Positions 8,381 through 20,958 of a DNA stretch of 64,000 nucleotides are shown piece after piece. The notes beneath the pieces were generated by a model. The model was not told where the DNA came from. It worked only from the letters and a program-made list of their open reading frames with translations, and did no database searches. Origin of the DNA: Streptomyces sp. NRRL WC-3626 (lineage in GTDB: Bacteria; Actinomycetota; Actinomycetes; Streptomycetales; Streptomycetaceae); the NCBI RefSeq assembly GCF_000718785.1, contig NZ_JOCA01000030.1:124001-188000 (forward strand), given 5' to 3'. Positions within the stretch are counted from its first letter, which is position 1. Each line of letters opens with the position of its first letter. Made by a program: the position numbers and the translations under genes.

Positions 8381-9737
8381 GGCGGACGGAGCCGGTGAAG
8401 TCGCCGTCGGCGTGGGTGAGGGCGGCGGCGATCAGGGCGGTGTTGGGGACGGCGTGCACCCAGTGGTGGGTGGCGGCGTAGGTGGCGTGCAGGGCGTCCA
8501 CCACGGTGTCGAAGTCGGTGTGCTGGTGGGCGAGTTCGACGGCCTGGCGGACGGCGTGGGAGAGGCGGGAGCGGGGCGGGACGACGGTGAGTCCGGTGCG
8601 CAGGCAGGCGTGCACGTCGTGGTCGCCGGTGGCGGCGGTGGCGATGACGGCCGCGGTGAACATCGCCGCGTAGACACCGTTGGCGGTATGGGTGAGGGTC
8701 GCGTCGCGGTGGGCCTGTTCCGCGGCGGCGGCCGGGTCGCCGGCGTTGGTCCAGCCGTGTACGTCGGCGCGGATCAGGGCGCCGATCCACTCGCGGAAGG
8801 GGTTGTGGTGGCGGGCGGTCAGCGGGGGTTCCAGGCCGCTGAGGAGGTTGCGGTAGGCGATGCGTTCGGCGGTGAAGGTGCGGCCGGCGGGGAGTTCGTC
8901 GAGCCAGACGGTGGCTACGTCGGTGGGGGTGAAGGCGCGGGTGTGGCGTTGGAGGACGAGAAGGTTGAGGAGGGGGTAGTTGAGGTCGTCGTCCTCGGGC
9001 ATGCCGTCGATGTTCTCGGCGAGGGAGGTCGTCGCGGAGCGGCGGTTCCAGGGGTAGCGGGTGAGGAGGTCCTGGGGGACGCCGTGGGCGGTGAAGTAGG
9101 TCTTCAGGGGCCAGTTGCCGGTGGCCTTGGCGAGTTGGCGGATGCCTGTCAGGGGGAGCTTCTCCACTGGTTTGCCCAGGAGGCAGCCGACCGCTCTGCC
9201 GAGCCAGGCGGCTTCCAGGGCGGTGGGGTGTGCTGCTCGGGGGGTGTCTGCGCGGCCCGGCGCCTGCGGGGTGCCGTCGCGCCCACCCGTGCCGCCCCAG
9301 CGGCACGATTGCCCGCGGAGTGCGGGGGTGTGGGGCGGTGGTTGTTCGTGGAGTGCGGAGGTGTGCGGCGGCTGCTCGCGGAGGGGGGAGGTGTGGGGCG
9401 GTGGGTGTTCGTGGTGTGCGGGGGTGGGTGGTGTGGGGCGGTTCGCGGGGGCGGGCGGCCAGTCGGGGCACAGGGACTTGATGCGGGTCAGGTCTGTCGG
9501 TTCCTCGTCGGACAGTCTGCTGGGGAGGTCGGCCAGTTCGTCCAGGAGGTCGGTGGCCAGGAGGCGGAGGTACGGGGAGGCAGGGGTGGCCGACGCGCCC
9601 GCGTGGTGCGGGGCTTCGGGGCCGGCCGCTGCCTGCCAGCGGGCTGCGACGGCGGAGGGTTCGCGGCCGTCCTGCGTGGCCTGGCGGAGCTCGTGGCCGA
9701 TCAGGTCCTCCGGCTGGACCCAGGTCAGTCGGAGCAT
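8322..9737 (-). CDS. ADP-ribosylglycohydrolase family protein (copy 4), C-terminus lost
   Basis: Homology covers about 472 residues from ATG 9737. Residues 1-95 form a conserved N-terminal region (MLRLTWVQPEDLIGHELRQA at the start). Residues 95-171 are a Pro/His-rich linker whose DNA includes dispersed repeat B. The ADP-ribosylglycohydrolase domain runs from about 174, with the N-terminal metal motif in GMPEDDDLNY and the C-terminal one in GGWDTDSNGATAGS. After that motif the family normally continues for roughly 60 residues; here similarity stops at 8322 and the frame runs on, without a stop, through the CoA-transferase gene in the wrong frame and into the CitE-like gene in the right frame (6288). 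The start overlaps the end of copy 3 by 13 bases. It is probably inactive or unstable unless the junction is an assembly error. Confidence 0.65.
9251..9319. repeat. Dispersed repeat, family B, copy 2, inside a coding region
   Basis: About 69 bp, nearly identical to the intergenic copy at 6181-6249 apart from a CT/CC difference and a change in the small loop of the palindrome. It lies in frame inside the linker of ADP-ribosylglycohydrolase copy 4 and encodes roughly residues 140-163, including WGGTGGRDGTPQAPGRA. The neighbouring 9320-9450 is degenerate G-rich tandem sequence encoding PPPHT..LHEQ units. Confidence 0.75.
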
Positions 9738-10906
9738 CCGGGACCCCCCAGCTCCGCGAACGCCCGCTCGTGGGCGCGGCGGCGGTCCACGTCCCGCGCG
9801 AAGATCTCGCGCGTCACGGCCGTGAGCGCCGACGCCGGCTCCCACAGGTCGAGGCGGCTGGCCTCCGCCACCGTCTTCGACCAGTCCTCGGGCACCGGCG
9901 AGCCGAGCGCGCCCGCCACCGCGCCGGCCATCGTGGCGATGGAGTCGCAGTCGCGGCCGTAGTTCACCGCGCCCAGTACCGCGTGCCGGAAGTCGCCGCC
10001 GGCCACCACCAGCATGCCCAGCGCCACCGGGAGTTCCTCGATGGCGTGCAGCCGGGACGGACGGCGTGCGCCCAGAGAGGGGGAGCGGTAGTCGGGGCCG
10101 ACCGTGTCGTACGGCGTCACCGCCTCCCGCAGCGGGCCCAGCGCCGACTCGAAGTCCGTGTACCGCGCGGCGACTTCGCACACCTTCTCGATCGCCTCCC
10201 GCGTGCCGTCCTTCGCCAGGGACAGGCACACGGCGACCACCGAGTCCGCCGTCGCGCCCGGCGCGCACGCCGCCGCCACCGCCGCCGCGAGGACACCGGC
10301 CGCCTCCCTGCCGTACGACGACTGGTGCGCGCCCGCGACATCCAGCGCCTCTGCGTAGGCGGCGGCCGGGTGGGCGGCGTTGACCAGGCCGACCGGGGCC
10401 ATGTACATCGCGGCCCCGCAGTTGACGATGTTGCCGGTGCCGGCCTCGCGCGGGTCGACGTGGCCGTAGTGCAGTCGGGCCACCAGCCACTTCTCGGCGA
10501 GGAAGATCCGCTGCAGCGGCAGTGCCTCCGCCTCGAGTTCCGGGATCCAGCGCGGGTTCGTCATCAGGTCCGGGACCAGGTGGCCGGCGACGGCGTACGC
10601 GTCCAGGTGGTCGCGGACCGTCGCGTACACCCGTACCAGCGCGTGCGTCATGAGGGTGTCGTCGGTGACGTGGCCGTCGCCCTTGTGGTACGGCGCGATC
10701 GGGCGGGCGGTGCGCCAGCCGGCGCCGTTCCACGGGCCGACGACACCGTGCACCCGCCCGCCGTGGCGCTCGACGATCTGCTCGGGGGAGTACCCCTCGA
10801 CCGGCCCGCCGAGGGCGTCACCGACGGCCGCTCCCACGAGGGCGCCGGTGATCCGCTCGTCCAGGGGGAGCCCTCGGCCGGGGTTTTCTGACTGTTCGCG
10901 CTTCAT
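9725..10906 (-). CDS. ADP-ribosylglycohydrolase family protein (copy 3)
   Basis: 393 residues. Members of this all-alpha, two-Mg2+ family (DraG, ARH1, ARH3) remove ADP-ribose from proteins or hydrolyse related N- or O-glycosidic bonds. The N-terminal metal motif is VTDDTLMT near residue 80 and the C-terminal one is YGRDCDSIATMAGAVAGAL near 315, both intact, so the protein is probably catalytically competent. It lacks the long low-complexity linkers of copies 2 and 4. It starts 7 bases after the stop of copy 2 and overlaps the start of copy 4. The substrate is unknown. Confidence 0.9.
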   Translation of the reverse strand: MKREQSENPGRGLPLDERITGALVGAAVGDALGGPVEGYSPEQIVERHGGRVHGVVGPWNGAGWRTARPIAPYHKGDGHVTDDTLMTHALVRVYATVRDHLDAYAVAGHLVPDLMTNPRWIPELEAEALPLQRIFLAEKWLVARLHYGHVDPREAGTGNIVNCGAAMYMAPVGLVNAAHPAAAYAEALDVAGAHQSSYGREAAGVLAAAVAAACAPGATADSVVAVCLSLAKDGTREAIEKVCEVAARYTDFESALGPLREAVTPYDTVGPDYRSPSLGARRPSRLHAIEELPVALGMLVVAGGDFRHAVLGAVNYGRDCDSIATMAGAVAGALGSPVPEDWSKTVAEASRLDLWEPASALTAVTREIFARDVDRRRAHERAFAELGGPGCSD

Positions 10907-10913
10907 GCCCGAA

Positions 10914-12434
10914 TCATCCCTTCACGGGGGCCGGTTGTGCGGCTTCCAGGAGCCCGGCGAGTTCCACCAGATCCGTGCCGGTGAGCCGGGGGAGTACGCA
11001 GCCGGAGAGGGTGCGGCAGCTCTCCCGCCACGACTTCGGGACCGACGCGCCGCCGCCCAGCGCGCCGGTGAGGGCGCCGGCGAGCGCCGGGGCGGAGTCC
11101 GCCACCCGCGACAGACAGGCCGCCGCCGGGACCGCCTCCGCGATGCGGCCGTGGGCGGCGATGGTGAGGGCGAGGGCGACGGGGACGGTCTCGGCGGCGG
11201 CCACGCCGTAGCTGTAGACGTGGTCGACGATCTGGTGCTCCAGCGGTGGTACGAGGGCGAAGGCGCTGTCGGCGTCCGCCGCGAGTTTCAGGGCGTGCCG
11301 GGCGTTGCGGCCGATCTCCGTGTCCTCGGGCAGCTCGGCGCAGGCCGCCGCCACACACGTGTGCGGATCCGCGCCGGTCAGCGCGAGGGAGACGGCGGCG
11401 GCCATGGCGCGGGCGCCGTGCACTCCGTCGCCGTCCTGGGTGTAGCGGGCGTCGAACTCCGCGAGGCCGGCTGCCGCCCGGGGGTCGCCGGGGTGGGCCA
11501 CGGCCAGGACGCAGGCGCGTACGCAGGCGGCGTCGTCGAAGTAGTGCGGGTTGTCGTGGCCGGTGGCGGGAGGGCGCAGGCCGGTGGCGAGGTTGCCGAG
11601 GCCGGCCCGGACGGAGATGCGGGCGCGCAGCGGGAGTACGGCGGACTCCGTCTCGGGGGCGCGGTCCGCCGCGGCGGCGATCTCACCGGCGAGGGTGTTC
11701 CAGGTCAGGTCGATCGCCGCGCGGGTGCGGCGCTCCCGGCTCAGGTCGCCGAAGGCGGTGTCGTCTCCGGCGCGCAGGACCGCCTCCGCGGCGAAGGCCG
11801 CCCATTCGGCGTCGTCGGAGGGGCCCAGCCGCAGGGGTTCGGAGGGCTGGTTGAGGGCGATGGGGACGGGGAGGGTGGTCGTGGCGTTCTGCTCCGCGAA
11901 GGTGTCGAGTTCGCGGGTGAGGCGTCTTGTCCACTCCGGCATTCGCGCCGCGCGGTGGCGGGCGGCGGGCCAGCCGGCGGCGTCGCCCGCGGCGAGGCCG
12001 AGGAGCAGGCCCGTGATTCTTGCCTGCGGCTGCTTGGCGGGACCATGTGCGTGCGGCTGCCGCCGGGGCGGAAGTTCGGCCTCGGCTTCGCCTTCGGCCG
12101 GGGATTCGTTCCCACCCGCACCACCCGTGCGGCTCTCGTCGTCGGGTGCGGGTGGCCCCTGTGGGGCCGTCCCGCCGTCGGCGACCGTGGGTGGGGTGAG
12201 TGGGGTGGGTTCCGCGTCGGCGACCGTGGGTGGGGTGTGTGGGGTGGGTTCCGCGTCGGCGACCGTGGGTGGGGTGTGTGGGGTGGGTTCCGCGTCGGCG
12301 GGTGTGGGTGGGGTGAGTGGGGCGGGTTCCGCGTCGGCCGGCGCGGGTGGGTGGTTCGTGTGCTCGGGTGTGGGCCGGGGGGTGGTTTTCGCCGGGGCCG
12401 CCGCCGGGCGTTCCGTTTCCGTGGGGGTCGTCAT
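10914..12434 (-). CDS. ADP-ribosylglycohydrolase family protein (copy 2), repeat-bearing and motif-degenerate
   Basis: 506 residues. The first 130 or so are a Pro/Thr/Ala-rich, probably disordered region with four 13-residue repeats of the type ADAEPTPHTPPTV, encoded by a 39-bp tandem repeat. The ADP-ribosylglycohydrolase domain begins at about residue 145 (ITGLLLGLAAGDAAGW). Its N-terminal metal motif reads PSDDAEWA instead of T-D-D-T, and the C-terminal motif reads SRVADSAPALAGAL where copies 1 and 3 have GRDxD, so one metal-binding Asp is missing. It may be regulatory or have changed chemistry. The ATG overlaps the stop of copy 1 (ATGA), giving translational coupling. Confidence 0.88.
   Translation of the reverse strand: MTTPTETERPAAAPAKTTPRPTPEHTNHPPAPADAEPAPLTPPTPADAEPTPHTPPTVADAEPTPHTPPTVADAEPTPLTPPTVADGGTAPQGPPAPDDESRTGGAGGNESPAEGEAEAELPPRRQPHAHGPAKQPQARITGLLLGLAAGDAAGWPAARHRAARMPEWTRRLTRELDTFAEQNATTTLPVPIALNQPSEPLRLGPSDDAEWAAFAAEAVLRAGDDTAFGDLSRERRTRAAIDLTWNTLAGEIAAAADRAPETESAVLPLRARISVRAGLGNLATGLRPPATGHDNPHYFDDAACVRACVLAVAHPGDPRAAAGLAEFDARYTQDGDGVHGARAMAAAVSLALTGADPHTCVAAACAELPEDTEIGRNARHALKLAADADSAFALVPPLEHQIVDHVYSYGVAAAETVPVALALTIAAHGRIAEAVPAAACLSRVADSAPALAGALTGALGGGASVPKSWRESCRTLSGCVLPRLTGTDLVELAGLLEAAQPAPVKG
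12175..12330. repeat. 39-bp tandem repeat, four units, with G-quadruplex-type motifs
   Basis: Four near-identical 39-bp units begin at 12175, 12214, 12253 and 12292, and a partial fifth follows. On the plus strand each unit contains GGG-T-GGGG-TGNGT-GGGG-(T/C)-GGG, starting at 12189, 12228, 12267 and 12306, which fits the standard intramolecular G-quadruplex pattern. The plus strand is the template for the minus-strand gene. The repeat keeps the reading frame (13 codons per unit). Confidence 0.9.
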
Positions 12435-13435
12435 CGCCGTGTCTCCTCGGACAGCAGGTCCGCGACAGCCAGGACGTGGTGGCCCGCCATCGTCGGGAGG
12501 CAGGTGCCCCGGGCCGGGGTGATCGCCGACGACCAGGCGGGCGGGATCGCCGAGGCGCCCCGGGTCGCACCCGCCAACGCGCCCGCCACCGCCGCCGTGG
12601 TGTCGGCGTCGCGGCCCATGTTGACGGCCGTCAGTACCGCCGGTTCGAAGTCGCCGTCGGCCGCCGCGTACGCGCCGAAGGCGAGGGCGACCGCCTCGGG
12701 GGCCAGGTCGGTCCACGGGTAGCCGCCGATCACCACCGCCGCGCGCACCGCGCGTTCGCCCAGGTGGGCGGCGGTCACGGCGCGGCGCAGTGAGCGGGCG
12801 GTCCAGGAGTCCTCCGGGACCACCGCCAGCGCCGAGGCCACCACCGCGACCACCGGCGCGCCCGCCATCGCCGCCGCCACACCCGCCGCGACCGCCTGGC
12901 CGCCGTAGATGCCCTCGCCCTCGTGGCTGACCGAACCGTCGATCGCCGCGAGCCGGGCCGCCTCGTCGGGCCGGCCGGCCGCGAACACCCCGTGGGGCGC
13001 CGCCCGCATCGCCAGCCCGTCGCTCCAGGCGTGCCGGTGCTGGGCGGAGATCGGGGCCGCCAGCCCCCGGCGCAGATTCTCCAGCGTGCCCCGCTCGCTG
13101 AACCCGGCCCCCCGGAAGGGGCCCTCCGCGCGGTCGGCGATCTGCTCGTGCCAGGCCGCCTCCACATGCGCCGGGGTGAGCGCGGAGCCGTGCCGGGCCA
13201 GCAGCAGGCCCGAGAAGATCGCGTACTCGGTGTCGTCCGTGCCCGCCGGGCGCTCCGCCACGTATCCCGTGATGCGCCCCCATCGCGCGCGGATCTCGGA
13301 CGGTTTCATGTTCTCGGCCGGGGCGCCCAGCGCGTCCCCGACGGCCAGCCCGAGCAGTGCGCCGCGCGCCCGCTCGCGGAGCCCGAGGGTGTTCCCGGGG
13401 GCCGGGACAGAGGGGATGGGGACGGTCGATGCCAT
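12431..13435 (-). CDS. ADP-ribosylglycohydrolase family protein (copy 1)
   Basis: 334 residues and the first gene of the operon. Domain start ARGALLGLAVGDALGAPAE near residue 24, N-terminal metal motif GTDDTEYAIF near 65, SHEGEGIYGGQAVAAGVAAA near 170, and C-terminal metal motif MGRDADTTAAVAGALAGA near 275. All conserved Asp residues are present, so it is the copy most likely to be an active ADP-ribosyl or ADP-ribose hydrolase. Its closing ATGA overlaps copy 2. The intergenic region upstream is shared with the divergent VIT-family gene. Confidence 0.9.
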   Translation of the reverse strand: MASTVPIPSVPAPGNTLGLRERARGALLGLAVGDALGAPAENMKPSEIRARWGRITGYVAERPAGTDDTEYAIFSGLLLARHGSALTPAHVEAAWHEQIADRAEGPFRGAGFSERGTLENLRRGLAAPISAQHRHAWSDGLAMRAAPHGVFAAGRPDEAARLAAIDGSVSHEGEGIYGGQAVAAGVAAAMAGAPVVAVVASALAVVPEDSWTARSLRRAVTAAHLGERAVRAAVVIGGYPWTDLAPEAVALAFGAYAAADGDFEPAVLTAVNMGRDADTTAAVAGALAGATRGASAIPPAWSSAITPARGTCLPTMAGHHVLAVADLLSEETRR

Positions 13436-13592
13436 ACGGGGCCCTCCTCTCAGGAGCGCCCCGAAAGGCGCGGAGCCCTTTGCGGAACTGTCCCCGGTGC
13501 GGTGTCCCGCACAGCCTCGTGAGCTTCGGTGTCACCCGGTCGACATCTGCGCGGCCTTCTACACAAACGAGCGAAACCCGCAAAACCGCAGC

Positions 13593-13611
13593 TTAGCCCA
13601 GCCTTTCCTTG
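13593..13611. promoter_or_regulatory. Possible iron box (DmdR1/IdeR type)
   Basis: The 19 bases TTAGCCCAGCCTTTCCTTG match 12 of 19 positions of the DtxR-family consensus TTAGGTTAGSCTAACCTAA, including the outer TTAG and the central AGCCT. It lies about 85 bases upstream of a VIT-family metal transporter gene and between two divergent genes. The match is below that of strong sites. Confidence 0.35.
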
Positions 13612-13696
13612 CTGGCGGGCAGGAATGAGGAGGCGTACATTGAGCGTTGTCGAAGAATAGAATCTGTCCAAAGAAGAGGCTGTGGGGGACACGGGA

Positions 13697-14428
13697 ATGG
13701 CGATCATCGAGACCGAGGCGGCACTGCACGAGGCACACCGCGACAACCACACGCACCGGGACGTGAACGGCGGCTGGCTGCGCCCCGCGGTGTTCGGCGC
13801 GATGGACGGGCTGGTCTCCAACCTCGCCCTGATGACCGGTGTCGCCGGCGGCTCGGTCGGCCAGCAGACCGTCGTGATCACCGGCCTCGCCGGACTGGCC
13901 GCCGGCGCCTTCTCCATGGCGGCCGGCGAGTACACCTCCGTCGCCTCCCAGCGCGAGCTGGTCGAGGCCGAGCTCGACGTCGAACGGCGCGAGCTGCGCA
14001 AGCACCCCAAGGACGAGGAGGCCGAACTCGCCGCGCTCTACCAGACCCGCGGCGTCGAGCCCGAACTGGCCCGCGAGGTCGCCCGGCAGCTGTCGAAGGA
14101 CCCCGAGCAGGCGCTGGAGATCCACGCCCGTGAGGAGCTCGGCATCGACCCCGGCGACCTGCCCTCGCCCACCGTCGCCGCCGTGTCCAGCTTCGGCTCC
14201 TTCGCGCTGGGCGCCCTGCTCCCCGTGCTGCCGTATCTGCTCGGCGCGAGCAGCCTGTGGCCCGCCGTGCTGCTGGCGCTGCTCGGCCTCTTCCTGTGCG
14301 GTGCCGTGGTGGCCAAGGTGACGGCGCGCAGCTGGTGGTTCAGCGGTCTGCGGCAGCTCGCGCTCGGCGGCGCGGCGGCCGGTGTGACGTACGCCCTGGG
14401 CACGCTGTTCGGGACGGCCGTAGGATGA
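13697..14428 (+). CDS. VIT1/CCC1 family metal transporter
   Basis: About 243 residues. The VIT/CCC1 family moves Fe2+ or Mn2+ out of the cytosol. The family core is GGWLRPAVFGAMDGLVSNLALMTGVAG at residues 20-46 (first helix with the metal Asp), followed by a helix with GAFSMAAGEYTSVASQ and then a cytoplasmic helical stretch rich in Glu/Arg (about 80-145) that carries metal-sensing residues in this family. Three more hydrophobic segments close the protein. ATG 13697 follows GGGGGA at good distance; GTG 13682 is an alternative. It is transcribed divergently from the ADP-ribosylglycohydrolase operon and may be iron-regulated. Confidence 0.9.
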   Translation: MAIIETEAALHEAHRDNHTHRDVNGGWLRPAVFGAMDGLVSNLALMTGVAGGSVGQQTVVITGLAGLAAGAFSMAAGEYTSVASQRELVEAELDVERRELRKHPKDEEAELAALYQTRGVEPELAREVARQLSKDPEQALEIHAREELGIDPGDLPSPTVAAVSSFGSFALGALLPVLPYLLGASSLWPAVLLALLGLFLCGAVVAKVTARSWWFSGLRQLALGGAAAGVTYALGTLFGTAVG

Positions 14429-14799
14429 TGTGGCTGGCACGTATACCCGAGGCCGTATAAATAGTCATTACGTGCTGGTTTCGATGGCGTGACCGCTGGG
14501 CATGAGCCGTAAGCGCTGTGGGCAAAGAGGCCGACGGCGTGCCCCGCGGGCCGGACGCAGGAGTCCTTTCCCGCCATCGACCGGTGGACATCGATCTGTC
14601 CGATCCGGTCTCCATAGCTTCCACCGCCAGGCGCGGAACCCCTCCGCGACCCATGTGGTGTCCGCATGCTGGAACGGAATATCCCGCTTCCCGAGAATCG
14701 CTCCATCATGTAACCTGCACCAAATTTTGCACTCACGCAGAGGGCCAACGTCGTCCCTCGGCACCTTGCACATGCCACATGACGACGACGGGAGAGCCG
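14429..14799. other. 371-bp gap upstream of gltB
   Basis: No convincing gene. The frame of gltB is open through much of it, but the codons lack the usual third-position bias and no ribosome binding site precedes earlier starts. It is noticeably richer in A+T (for example 14452-14470 and 14700-14735) and holds a possible GlnR site at 14710-14736. Confidence 0.6.
14710..14736 (+). promoter_or_regulatory. Possible GlnR operator upstream of gltB
   Basis: GTAAC (14710), six bases, CAAAT (14721), six bases, CTCAC (14732). This follows the GlnR layout gTnAc-n6-GaAAc-n6-gTnAc: the first half-site is perfect, the others are partial. It lies 64 bases before the gltB start and sits in a locally A+T-rich patch. 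GlnR controls nitrogen assimilation genes in streptomycetes, so the location makes sense. Confidence 0.35.
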
Positions 14800-19390
<4,591 letters not shown>

Positions 19391-19398
<8 letters not shown>

Positions 19399-20854
19399 TC
19401 CGAAGGGCTTTCTGAACCACGGCCGCGAGGTCGCCAGGTCCCGTCCGGTCGAGGAGCGCAGGAAGGACTGGAACGAGGTCTACGTCCCGGGCTCCCTGCT
19501 GCCGATCATCAGCAAGCAGGCCAGCCGGTGCATGGACTGCGGCATCCCCTTCTGCCACAACGGCTGTCCGCTCGGGAACCTCATCCCCGAGTGGAACGAC
19601 TACGCCTACCGCGAGGACTGGGGCGCCGCCTCCGAGCGGCTGCACGCCACCAACAACTTCCCGGAGTTCACCGGCCGCCTGTGCCCCGCTCCGTGCGAGT
19701 CGGCGTGCGTGCTCGGCATCAACCAGCCGCCGGTCACCATCAAGAACGTCGAGGTCTCGATCATCGACAAGGCGTGGGAGACCGGTGACGTCGCCCCGCA
19801 GGTCCCCGAGCGCCTCTCCGGCAAGACCGTCGCCGTCGTCGGCTCGGGCCCGGCCGGCCTGGCCGCCGCCCAGCAGCTGACCCGGGCCGGCCACACGGTC
19901 GCCGTGTACGAGCGCGCCGACCGCATCGGCGGCCTGCTGCGCTACGGCATCCCCGAGTTCAAGATGGAGAAGCGGCACATCAACCGCCGTATCGAGCAGA
20001 TGCGCGCGGAGGGCACCAAGTTCCGCACCGGTGTGGAGATCGGCCGCGACATGCCGGCCACCGCGCTGCGCAAGCGGTACGACGCCGTGGTCCTCGCCGT
20101 CGGCGCCACCACCGCGCGCGACCTGCCCGTGCCGGGCCGCGAGCTCAAGGGCATCCACCAGGCCATGGAGTACCTGCCGCTGGCCAACAAGGTGCAGGAG
20201 GGCGACTACGTCGCCCCGCCGCTGTCGGCCGAGGGCAAGCACGTCGTGGTGATCGGCGGCGGTGACACCGGCGCCGACTGCGTGGGCACCGCCCACCGCC
20301 AGGGCGCGGCCTCCGTCACCCAGCTGGAGATCATGCCCCGCCCGAACGACGAGCGGAACCCGGTCGCCCAGCCCTGGCCGACCTTCCCCATGCTCTACAA
20401 GGTCACGTCCGCCCACGAGGAGGGCGGTGAGCGGGTCTACTCCGTCTCCACCACCCACTTCGAGGGCGACGAGGACGGCAACGTGCAGTGGCTGCACTTG
20501 AGCGAGGTCGAGTTCGTCGACGGCAGGCTGACGCCGAAGCCGGGCACCGAGCGCAAGATCCCCGCCCAGCTCGTCACCCTCGCCATGGGCTTCACCGGCA
20601 CCGACCGGGACAACGGGCTGGTCGACCAGTTCGGCCTGGACCTCGACGCACGGGGTAACATCGCCCGCGACGCCGACTTCCAGACCAATGTGCCCGGCGT
20701 GTTCGTCGCCGGTGACGCCGGCCGCGGCCAGTCGCTCATCGTGTGGGCGATCGCCGAGGGCCGTTCGGCCGCCCGCGGCTGCGACCGCTTCCTGACGGGA
20801 GCGAGCGAGCTGCCGGCCCCGATCCGCCCGACGGACCGCGCGCTGACGGTCTGA
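19391..20854 (+). CDS. gltD: Glutamate synthase small subunit GltD
   Basis: A 487-residue FAD/NADPH oxidoreductase subunit that delivers electrons to GltB. The N-terminal region holds the two 4Fe-4S clusters ([17 protein letters not shown] near residue 47 and a second group near [12 protein letters not shown]). The FAD site is [14 protein letters not shown] near 150 and the NADPH site [15 protein letters not shown] near 280. Length and order match bacterial beta subunits. It begins inside the end of gltB. Confidence 0.98.
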
Positions 20855-20905
20855 TCCCGAGGGATCACCAGACGTCCCGTACAAAGGCGTACGGAACACA
20901 CAGGT

Positions 20906-20949
20906 GGCGCCTGCCCGCCAGTCCCCGACCGGACGACTGGGCAGGCGCC
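20906..20949. terminator. Bidirectional terminator between gltD and chitosanase
   Basis: GGCGCCTGCCC (20906-20916) pairs with GGGCAGGCGCC (20939-20949), and inner CCAGTC pairs with GACTGG with a three-base bulge. It lies between two convergent genes. Confidence 0.75.
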
Positions 20950-20958
20950 TCCGCATGT

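Noticed and set aside
6288..10733. One open frame of 1,481 codons on the minus strand
   Set aside because: The first 330 codons are a shadow of ADP-ribosylglycohydrolase copy 3 and the middle is a shadow of the CoA-transferase gene; only copy 4 (9737-8322) and the CitE-like gene (7118-6288) in this frame look native.
12175..12330. Possible CRISPR array
   Set aside because: The 39-bp units are contiguous, without unique spacers, and are coding.
10914..13583. 889-codon frame across copies 1 and 2
   Set aside because: The part upstream of ATG 12434 is a shadow of copy 1; real homology to the family starts after 12434.
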